64,000 bases of DNA from Mycobacterium sp. (GTDB lineage Bacteria; Actinomycetota; Actinomycetes; Mycobacteriales; Mycobacteriaceae). A program made the position numbers and the translations under genes. Position 1 is the first letter of the stretch. Every line of letters starts with the position of its first letter. The notes beneath the pieces were generated by a model. It searched no databases. It had not been told where the DNA came from and was given only the letters and a program-made list of their open reading frames with translations. Below, one piece after another: positions 30,398 through 37,412 of this stretch. The DNA is taken from assembly GCA_025965895.1 (NCBI GenBank), contig JAOPWC010000130.1, positions 21,130 through 85,129 on the forward strand, in the 5' to 3' direction.

Positions 30398-30422
30398 GTT
30401 TCGTGCCGCCCCCGCCAGGGTA
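30398..30422 (+). promoter_or_regulatory. SigF-like promoter GTTT-N16-GGGTA
   Basis: gttt 30398-30401, gggta 30418-30422; upstream of second UsfY-like gene. Confidence 0.65.
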
Positions 30423-30460
30423 GCCACGCTCAACGGCTTGATCGCGAGAGGAGAAAGCTG

Positions 30461-30763
30461 ATGGCAGACGTGGACCCTACCGACCACGCTCGCACCACCA
30501 TCCCGCGCGCCGGGGAGGCGATGAAGGACACCCGCAGCCTGCCCGGCTATTTCCTGATGGGTGTGGCCATCGTGGCCCTGGTGGCCTGCCTGGCCGCGGC
30601 GGCGATGGGCCAGGTCGGGTGGACGATCGGCCTCGGCGCCGCCGCGGTCCTCACCGCCATCGGCGGCTCGGTGTGGGTTTACGTGGAGCGTCGCCGCGTG
30701 GCGCGACTGGCGCGCCAGTCGCCGACCGAGGCGCAACGTCCCGGTCCGAATCCGCCTCGCTGA
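30461..30763 (+). CDS. second UsfY-like membrane protein (tandem paralog)
   Basis: DPTDHARTTIPRAGEAMKDTRSLPGYFLMGVAIVALVACLAAA aligns with the preceding UsfY-like protein. Confidence 0.75.
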   Translation: MADVDPTDHARTTIPRAGEAMKDTRSLPGYFLMGVAIVALVACLAAAAMGQVGWTIGLGAAAVLTAIGGSVWVYVERRRVARLARQSPTEAQRPGPNPPR

Positions 30764-30773
30764 CGGCAGGATG

Positions 30774-30806
30774 ACGATGGGCCCAGTCTCCGACTGGGCC
30801 CATCGT
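30774..30806. terminator. bidirectional hairpin: 15-bp perfect stem, 3-nt loop
   Basis: acgatgggcccagtc-tcc-gactgggcccatcgt between convergent genes. Confidence 0.88.
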
Positions 30807-30821
30807 GTGCCAACGCACTGG

Positions 30822-31055
30822 CTACTGGTTGGACTTCTGGCGCCCTTCTGCGGCTTTGGCGCCGCCGCGAGCCGACTCAGCCTCGGCCTCTTTCTTGGCG
30901 GCATCGCGCTCCGCTTCGGCCTTGTCCTGCTGGGCCTTACCCTCGCGGACCAGGTCATCGCGACCGGTCACGGTGCCGACGGCTTCCTTGGCCTTGCCCT
31001 TGACGTCCTCGACGACGCCTCTGACGGCTTCTTCGGGTCCGCTGTTTTCCGCCAT
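30822..31055 (-). CDS. CsbD-like stress protein
   Basis: AVRGVVEDVKGKAKEAVGTVTGRDDLVREGKAQQDKAEAERDAAKKEAEAE. Confidence 0.78.
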   Translation of the reverse strand: MAENSGPEEAVRGVVEDVKGKAKEAVGTVTGRDDLVREGKAQQDKAEAERDAAKKEAEAESARGGAKAAEGRQKSNQ

Positions 31056-31137
31056 GGATTCCTCCTTGTTGGCTTCCTTCGGTAGAACGGTCGCTTCCGT
31101 TCGGCGACGGGCGCCATTGCCCGTCAGTTCCGGCTGA

Positions 31138-31162
31138 TTCCCGCCGAGCACGGTGGCTAAAC
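31138..31162 (-). promoter_or_regulatory. SigF-like promoter variant GTTT-N16-GGGAA
   Basis: Minus strand GTTT (31162-31159), GGGAA (31142-31138); ~80 nt upstream of CsbD-like gene. Confidence 0.4.
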
Positions 31163-31273
31163 CTGACGGATCGCTGCTGACCTGCGGCGCCCACCGCCTA
31201 CCGGGCGTTATCCGGCCCGCGGCGTGACCGATGTCACGCCGACGGCGCGATCTCGTCGGAGCTGGCTGACGTC

Positions 31274-31513
31274 CTAGGTGATATCCGGGTCCCAGTCCTC
31301 GTCGCCGCTGTCGGCGCTGGTCAACTGCTCCTGCCAGTCCGCCGGGTCGACGTCGGTGGGTGGCGGCATCTCCGCCGCTATCTCGCTGGCCTCGGTGGGC
31401 TGGAAGTCTTCCGAGAGCTCTCGGTCCTCACCTACTGGAAGCCGTTGCTCGACCGCATCGGGTATCGGCACCTCTTCACCGATGGGCTCGTCGGAATCAG
31501 GACCAAGTGTCAC
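31274..31513 (-). CDS. small acidic hypothetical protein
   Basis: MTLGPDSDEPIGEEVPIPDAVEQRLPVGEDRELSEDFQPTEASEIAAEMPPPTDVDPADWQEQL; GTG start 10 nt downstream of a SigF-like -10. Confidence 0.65.
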   Translation of the reverse strand: MTLGPDSDEPIGEEVPIPDAVEQRLPVGEDRELSEDFQPTEASEIAAEMPPPTDVDPADWQEQLTSADSGDEDWDPDIT

Positions 31514-31523
31514 ACGCGGAAGC

Positions 31524-31548
31524 TACCCGGACGGCATTCGGCCAAAAC
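31524..31548 (-). promoter_or_regulatory. SigF-like promoter GTTT-N16-GGGTA
   Basis: Minus strand GTTT (31548-31545), GGGTA (31528-31524). Confidence 0.68.
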
Positions 31549-31580
31549 CCCGTGCCGAAACCCCGTGCCAAAACCCCGCG
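31545..31580. repeat. 13-bp tandem repeat aaaccccgtgcc(g/a) x2.8 between divergent SigF-like promoters
   Basis: 31545-31557, 31558-31570, partial 31571-31580. Confidence 0.92.
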
Positions 31581-31603
31581 TTTCGTCTCCGGTGCGCCGG
31601 GTA
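31580..31603 (+). promoter_or_regulatory. SigF-like promoter GTTT-N15-GGGTA
   Basis: gttt 31580-31583, gggta 31599-31603; ATG at 31616. Confidence 0.7.
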
Positions 31604-31615
31604 ATAAGGCAACCC

Positions 31616-33139
31616 ATGACTTCTCTGTGGTTAGCCGACCGAGTTGGCGGGCCTTGGGCTGCAAGTACCCTCGACGACGTTGACCGGGCATCCGACGTGA
31701 TCGTCGCGGGCGCGGGCATCACCGGGCTGATGACGGCGGTGTTGCTGGCCCGCGCAGGCGAGAAGGTAGTCGTGCTCGAGGCGCGCTCGGTGGGCGCCGT
31801 CACGACCGGCAACACCACCGGCAAGATCAGCCTGTTGCAGGGCGATCACCTGGCCAGGATCATCGCCAAACACGGCACCGACGTCGCCCGCGACTATGTC
31901 AGCGGCAACCGGGAGGGTCAGGAGTGGGTGCTTCACCACTGTGCGACCCACGGTGTGGCGGTGCAGCGCGAAGACGCGTACACCTACGCCCAGTCCGGCA
32001 AGGGCGTCGGCGCCGCCCGCGCCGAGCTCCAGGCATGTCAGACCGTTGGCCTGCCGGCGGAATGGGATGACGATGCCGACGTGCCGTTCCCGTATCACGG
32101 CGGCGTCCGGCTGGCCGACCAGGGGCAGTTCGACCCGATGCCGTTCCTCGACAGCCTCGCGACAGAGCTGATCGGGCGAGGGGGCAGTCTGCTCGAGGGC
32201 GCGCGGGTGCGCCGGGTCTCCGGCCAGTGCGGGAGGCTGAAGGTGCAGGTCAACGGTCCGTCGGACGGTGACATCGAGGGGGCGGTCGAACTGGGAGCCG
32301 GGCAGCTGGTGCTGGCCACCGGCATCCCGATCCTCGACCGCGGCGGCTTCTTCGCCAGGCTCAAGCCGGGCCGCTCGTACGCCATGGCCTTCCGGGTGCC
32401 CGGCAACATCACCCGACCGATGATGATCTCGACCGATTCACCGACCAGGTCCGTGCGCTACGCGCCGACCGCCGACGGCGAGCGGCTGATCGTCGGCGGC
32501 GCCGGCCATCCAGTGGGGCGCGCCAAAAGCCCTGCCGCCGCGCTTGAGGAGCTGTCGAACTGGGCGCGGGTGCACTATCCCGGCGCGGTGCGCACGCATT
32601 ACTGGTCAGCGCAGGATTACACCCCCATTGACGAATCGCCTTACGTCGGCCCGATCCTTCCCAACAGCGAATCCATATTTGTGGCAACGGGATTCAACAA
32701 GTGGGGCATGACCAATGGCGCGGCCGCCGCGCTGGCGTTGTCCAGCCGCATTCTCGGTGGCCGAATGGATTGGGCGAGCGCGTTCTCCAGTTGGAGTCCG
32801 CGCGAATTGCATGGGCTGGCCACGGCAGTCGAGGCCAATCTCGAGGTCGGTCTCAATATGGCCAAGGGCTGGATCGCTCCGCTCACCCGGTCGATTCAGC
32901 GCAATCCGGGAAAGGATGAGGGTGGCGTCGTCAGCGGGCTGCCGTGGCATCTGGAAGCCCGCTCTGTGGTGGACGGCACCGAACACCGGGTGTCGCCGGT
33001 GTGCCCGCATCTGGGCGGGATCGTGAACTGGAACGACGTCGACAGGGCCTGGGAGTGCCCGTTGCACGGATCGCGATTCGCGCCGGACGGCACATTGCTG
33101 GAGGGGCCTTCGACACGGGATCTCACCGCGTCACGCTGA
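31616..33139 (+). CDS. FAD-dependent oxidoreductase with C-terminal Rieske [2Fe-2S] domain
   Basis: SDVIVAGAGITGLMTAVLLARAGEKVVVLEA; Rieske CPHLGGIVNWNDVDRAWECPLHGSRF. Confidence 0.9.
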   Translation: MTSLWLADRVGGPWAASTLDDVDRASDVIVAGAGITGLMTAVLLARAGEKVVVLEARSVGAVTTGNTTGKISLLQGDHLARIIAKHGTDVARDYVSGNREGQEWVLHHCATHGVAVQREDAYTYAQSGKGVGAARAELQACQTVGLPAEWDDDADVPFPYHGGVRLADQGQFDPMPFLDSLATELIGRGGSLLEGARVRRVSGQCGRLKVQVNGPSDGDIEGAVELGAGQLVLATGIPILDRGGFFARLKPGRSYAMAFRVPGNITRPMMISTDSPTRSVRYAPTADGERLIVGGAGHPVGRAKSPAAALEELSNWARVHYPGAVRTHYWSAQDYTPIDESPYVGPILPNSESIFVATGFNKWGMTNGAAAALALSSRILGGRMDWASAFSSWSPRELHGLATAVEANLEVGLNMAKGWIAPLTRSIQRNPGKDEGGVVSGLPWHLEARSVVDGTEHRVSPVCPHLGGIVNWNDVDRAWECPLHGSRFAPDGTLLEGPSTRDLTASR

Positions 33140-33154
33140 CCGCCGCCGGGCCAT

Positions 33155-33179
33155 GTTTGGCAGCGATAGTGCAAGGGAA
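33155..33179 (+). promoter_or_regulatory. SigF-like promoter variant GTTT-N16-GGGAA
   Basis: gttt 33155-33158, gggaa 33175-33179; ATG 33191. Confidence 0.5.
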
Positions 33180-33190
33180 GTACTTTTCGT

Positions 33191-34165
33191 ATGCCGACAA
33201 CAGCATCGGTGCGAACCGTTTTGCTCTGGCACGTACACGGCTCCTGGACCGAGGCTTTCGTGCAGGGCCGCCATCGCTATGTGCTGCCGCGCAACGACGC
33301 CGGCGACGCCGACGGGCGTGGACTGTGTGGGCGGCAATGGAAGCGTGCCGACGAGGTGGCGGTGGACAAGTTGGCCGACGAACCGGTCGACCTCGTCGTG
33401 TTGCAGCGCCCGGAGGAACTCGATCTGGCGGCCCGGTGGCTCGGCCGGCGCCCCGGCGAGGACGTGCCGGCCGTCTATGTCGAGCACAACGCGCCGCGAC
33501 CCTCACCGGTGAACAGCAGGCACGCGATCGCCGAGCGCTCCGACATCACGCTTGTCCACGTCACCGATTTCAACCGGCTGATGTGGGACAACGGGGTGGC
33601 GCCGACAATGGTGATCAGCCACGGCATCCCCGATCCCGGAGACCTCTACACCGGCGAACTTCCGGCCGCCGCGGCGATGATCAACGAGCCGCTGCGGCGC
33701 AACCGAGTGGTGGGCACAGACCTTCTCGGCCGGCTCTCCGCAGACGTTCCGCTCGACGTCTGGGGAATGGGAACCCACCAGCTCAACGATATCGACCTTG
33801 GCGGGCAGGTGCGCGGCCGCGGTGACGTGCACGCGCCGGAGTTGCACCGTCAAGTGGCCCGGCGCCGCGTTTATGTGCACACCGCACGCTGGACGTCGCT
33901 GGGGCTCTCGCTGATCGAGGCGATGCACCTGGCCATGCCGGTGATCGCGGTGGCCTCGACGATGGCCCCTCTGGCGGTGCCCAGCCAGGCCGGTGTGGTC
34001 AGCGCCGACGTCGACACGCTGGCGGAGGCAGTGAGGTTGTTTGTCTCCGAGCCGGAGGCGGCGAGGGCTGCGGGCAAGTCGGCCCGCCTGTTCGCCCTGC
34101 ACCACTTCGGGCTGCAGCGGTTCCTGGCCGACTGGGATCGTTTGATCGACGGCGTCTGCGCGTGA
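33191..34165 (+). CDS. GT4-like glycosyltransferase
   Basis: YVEHNAPRPSPVNSRHAIAERSDITLVHVTDFN; RVYVHTARWTSLGLSLIEAMHLAMPVIAVAST. Confidence 0.82.
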   Translation: MPTTASVRTVLLWHVHGSWTEAFVQGRHRYVLPRNDAGDADGRGLCGRQWKRADEVAVDKLADEPVDLVVLQRPEELDLAARWLGRRPGEDVPAVYVEHNAPRPSPVNSRHAIAERSDITLVHVTDFNRLMWDNGVAPTMVISHGIPDPGDLYTGELPAAAAMINEPLRRNRVVGTDLLGRLSADVPLDVWGMGTHQLNDIDLGGQVRGRGDVHAPELHRQVARRRVYVHTARWTSLGLSLIEAMHLAMPVIAVASTMAPLAVPSQAGVVSADVDTLAEAVRLFVSEPEAARAAGKSARLFALHHFGLQRFLADWDRLIDGVCA

Positions 34166-34195
34166 ATACGGCGCGTGAATAGGGAGGGAAGCCGG

Positions 34196-35416
34196 ATGAG
34201 AATCGCAATGATTTCCGAACACGCCAGCCCGCTGGCCGTGTTGGGCGGCGTCGACGCCGGCGGCCAGAACGTGCACGTCGCCGAGTTGTCCGCGGCGATG
34301 GCGCGCCGCGGCCACGAGATTCTGGTGTTTACCCGCCGCGACGACCCCGGCCTTCCGGAACGCGTGGATACCGCGGCCGGGTACACCGTCGTGCACGTGC
34401 CGGCCGGGCCACCGACGAACCTGCCCAAGGACGACCTGCTGGAGCACATGGGGCCGTTCGGGGAGTACCTCGCCGATCAGTGGATCACCGAGCGGCCCGA
34501 CATCGCACATGCGCATTTCTGGATGTCGGGAGTCGCGACAAGGCTGGCCGCGCGCCGCCGGAACGTCCCGATGGTGCAGACATTTCACGCGCTCGGCGTT
34601 GTCAAGCGGCGTCACCAGGGCGTGCGGGACACCAGCCCACCCGCGCGGGCACAACTCGAGAAGCTGCTGGCCCGCAATACCGACTGGGTTGCGGCCACCT
34701 GCACCGACGAGGTGTTCGAGCTGGTGCGGCTCGGCCGGCCGCGCTCCCGGACATCGGTGATCCCGTGCGGCGTCGATCTGCACCGCTTCACCCCGACTGG
34801 GGCCCGCGCCGGCCGGACAGACCGCCGCAGGATCGTTTCGGTGGGAAGGCTGGTGCCGCGGAAGGGGTTTGACATTCTGATACGGGCGATGGTCGCGGTC
34901 CCCGACGCCGAACTGCTGATCGTCGGTGGTCCCGACGTCAGCGCCCTGGATTCCGACCCCGAAGCGGTCCGGCTGTCGACCCTGGCGGCCGGGCTCGGGG
35001 TGGCCGATCGGGTTCGGCTGACCGGATCGGTGTCGCGGGGCGCGATGCCCGCGCTGCTGCGATCGGCCGACGTGGTCGCCTGCACGCCGTGGTACGAGCC
35101 GTTCGGCATCGTCCCGGTCGAGGCGATGGCGTGCGGAGTGCCGGTGCTCGCCGCGGCGGTCGGCGGGATGCTCGACACGGTTGTCGACGGCGGGACGGGT
35201 GTGCTGGTGCCGCCGCGCGATCCGCAGGCCTGCGCGGAGGCGCTGAACGCGATGCTCGCAGATCCTGCGCGGCTCGCCGAGTGGGGCGCAGCCGGACGCG
35301 CGCGCGCCGAGTCACGCTACTCGTGGGACAGGATCGCCGCCGACACGCTGAAGGTCTATCAGCGGACGATGCCGGCTTCGCATGCGATGACGGTGTCGGA
35401 CCGCCAGTGGGGTTAA
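34196..35416 (+). CDS. GT4 glycosyltransferase
   Basis: MRIAMISEHASPLAVLGGVDAGGQNVHVAELS; VGRLVPRKGFDILIRAM; PWYEPFGIVPVEAMACGVPVLA. Confidence 0.9.
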   Translation: MRIAMISEHASPLAVLGGVDAGGQNVHVAELSAAMARRGHEILVFTRRDDPGLPERVDTAAGYTVVHVPAGPPTNLPKDDLLEHMGPFGEYLADQWITERPDIAHAHFWMSGVATRLAARRRNVPMVQTFHALGVVKRRHQGVRDTSPPARAQLEKLLARNTDWVAATCTDEVFELVRLGRPRSRTSVIPCGVDLHRFTPTGARAGRTDRRRIVSVGRLVPRKGFDILIRAMVAVPDAELLIVGGPDVSALDSDPEAVRLSTLAAGLGVADRVRLTGSVSRGAMPALLRSADVVACTPWYEPFGIVPVEAMACGVPVLAAAVGGMLDTVVDGGTGVLVPPRDPQACAEALNAMLADPARLAEWGAAGRARAESRYSWDRIAADTLKVYQRTMPASHAMTVSDRQWG

Positions 35417-36300
35417 GCCGCCTCCAGTTGGCGCACCTTGCGCTCGAGTTCCTCAGGCAGCCGGCGACGCCGGCCCAGCGCGATGGGCAACCGGACCAAC
35501 GCCTCGGCGGCAGCGCGGGCGTGCGCGCTGTCGGCGGCGGCCGCCAGCAACAACTCGCGGGCGGTGGCCACACACCGATCGGGTGGTCGCCGCATCAAGC
35601 AGGTCAAGAAGTCGTTGCGCAGCACCCGCGCGTCCTGCGCGGCGGCCGCCGCCCGCACCGGCGAAGGCTCATGGAACGCAACGAGTTCGGGGCAGTAGCA
35701 CAGCTCCCACCCGGCGGCCGCAAGATCCAGCGCGAGCAGCTGCTCCTCGCCGCGAAAGTGCAGGACCGTACTGAATCCGCCGGCAGCAAGGAATGCCGAG
35801 GCGCGCACCATCGCCGAACACGACTGGAAGCCAAGCACAGAGGGTCCCGGCATGGCCGGCTTGCGGCCGAGCGCGCTGGACGCCAGCACGTCGCTGAACG
35901 GATCGCGGCGCCCCGACGGCCATACCACGGTCTGCGCGGCCAGCACCGCCACAGTGGGGTGCCGGTCGAACAGTTCCGTGCCGATCCGCGCCGACTCCGG
36001 AGCCCACCACGAATCGTCGTCGCAGAACGCCACATACGGCGTGTCACACGTCGCTACACCCACATTGCGGGCCACCGCACCACGATTGCGGGTCAGCGCC
36101 ACCAGCCTCAGCCGGGAGCCCTGCGGGTGCGTCCGCGCCAACGTGCCCACCGCGTCGCGCGAGTGGTCCCCAGAGTCGTTGTCCACCACGATGATAGGGC
36201 ACGGAGTGGTCTCGAGCAGGCGTGCCAACGTGTGCCCGAGTCCTTGGGCGCGGTCGCGGGTCGCGATGACAAACGACATTCGTCGGCCGGCGAGATCCAT
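35413..36300 (-). CDS. GT2 glycosyltransferase
   Basis: MSFVIATRDRAQGLGHTLARLLETTPCPIIVVDNDSGDHS; RNRGAVARNVGV; FCDDDSWW. Confidence 0.88.
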   Translation of the reverse strand: MDLAGRRMSFVIATRDRAQGLGHTLARLLETTPCPIIVVDNDSGDHSRDAVGTLARTHPQGSRLRLVALTRNRGAVARNVGVATCDTPYVAFCDDDSWWAPESARIGTELFDRHPTVAVLAAQTVVWPSGRRDPFSDVLASSALGRKPAMPGPSVLGFQSCSAMVRASAFLAAGGFSTVLHFRGEEQLLALDLAAAGWELCYCPELVAFHEPSPVRAAAAAQDARVLRNDFLTCLMRRPPDRCVATARELLLAAAADSAHARAAAEALVRLPIALGRRRRLPEELERKVRQLEAA

Positions 36301-36310
36301 GCCGGCCGAT

Positions 36311-36335
36311 TACCCGCCGCGACTCGGCGACAAAC
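36311..36335 (-). promoter_or_regulatory. SigF-like promoter GTTT-N16-GGGTA (for GT2 gene)
   Basis: Minus strand GTTT (36335-36332), GGGTA (36315-36311); ATG at 36300. Confidence 0.7.
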
Positions 36336-36336
36336 C

Positions 36337-36360
36337 GTTTTACCTCCCTGGATTCGGGTA
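36337..36360 (+). promoter_or_regulatory. SigF-like promoter GTTT-N15-GGGTA (for epimerase gene)
   Basis: gttt 36337-36340, gggta 36356-36360; GTG start 36371. Confidence 0.72.
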
Positions 36361-36370
36361 CCCGCGACCC

Positions 36371-37354
36371 GTGGCGGAATCGAATCGTGTCCTCGTCACC
36401 GGCGGAGCGGGCTTCCTCGGCAACCACCTGTGCCACCGGCTGCTCGACCGCGGTACGGAAGTGGTGTGCGTTGACGATTTGTCGACCAGTGGACCGGGCA
36501 ATGTGGCGGACCTCGGGCGACGCAGCGGGCTTCAGTTCGTCGAACACGACATCACCGAGACCTCAGGCGATCCGCGCCTGAACCACCCCTTCGATGCGGT
36601 CTTTCACCTGGCATCGCCGGCCTCCCCGCCGGATTACCAGAGGCTGCCGGTGCAGACCTTGCGGGTGGGAGCCCACGGGACGTCGGTCGCCCTGGATATC
36701 GCCGAACGCAGCGGCGCTCGCTTCGTGCTCGCCTCCACCAGTGAGGTGTACGGCGATCCCCTCGAACATCCGCAACGCGAAACCTATTGGGGCAACGTGA
36801 ATCCTGTCGGTCCCCGCAGCGTCTACGACGAAGCCAAACGGTTCGCCGAGGCGCTGGTGTTCGCCTATCACCGATCTCGTCACGGCGACGTCGCGGTGGC
36901 CCGCATCTTCAACACCTACGGTCCCCGGATGCGGGCCGACGACGGGCGGATGGTGCCGACATTCTGCCGGCAGGCGCTGTCTGACGAGCCGATCACCGTA
37001 TCCGGCAACGGTCGGCAGACCCGTTCGCTGTGCCACGTGGACGACACGGTCGCGGCGCTGCTCGCGCTCGCCGACGCCGACATCACCGGGCCGGTCAACA
37101 TCGGCAACCCGACCGAGCTCACCGTGCTCGAGGTTGCAGAGATGATTCGCGAGCTCGCACGCAGTTCCTCGCCGATTCATTATGTCGCTGCCGCGCAAGA
37201 TGATCCGCAACGCCGGTGCCCCGACATCCGGCTGGCACGAGAGCAGCTGGGTTGGGAGCCGAAGGTCCCTCCACAGGAGGGGCTCGCCGAGACCGTCGCG
37301 TGGTTCCGCGGTCGGGAGGCCGTCACGCGGCCGCACGCGGCCGAGCCTGTTTAA
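36371..37354 (+). CDS. NAD-dependent epimerase/decarboxylase, UDP-glucuronate decarboxylase (UXS)-like
   Basis: VLVTGGAGFLGNHLCHRLLDRG; HLASPASPPDYQ; STSEVYGDPLEHPQRETYWGNVNPVGPRSVYDEAKRFAE; ARIFNTYGPRMRADDGRMVPTFCRQAL. Confidence 0.85.
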   Translation: MAESNRVLVTGGAGFLGNHLCHRLLDRGTEVVCVDDLSTSGPGNVADLGRRSGLQFVEHDITETSGDPRLNHPFDAVFHLASPASPPDYQRLPVQTLRVGAHGTSVALDIAERSGARFVLASTSEVYGDPLEHPQRETYWGNVNPVGPRSVYDEAKRFAEALVFAYHRSRHGDVAVARIFNTYGPRMRADDGRMVPTFCRQALSDEPITVSGNGRQTRSLCHVDDTVAALLALADADITGPVNIGNPTELTVLEVAEMIRELARSSSPIHYVAAAQDDPQRRCPDIRLAREQLGWEPKVPPQEGLAETVAWFRGREAVTRPHAAEPV

Positions 37355-37372
37355 CCCCGACTTCTGTGGGTA
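37349..37372 (+). promoter_or_regulatory. SigF-like promoter GTTT-N15-GGGTA (for carbamoyltransferase operon)
   Basis: gttt 37349-37352 overlapping the stop of the preceding gene, gggta 37368-37372. Confidence 0.7.
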
Positions 37373-37412
37373 AGTGCTCTTTGGACGACTAACCACAGGC
37401 CAGGAGGTACGC

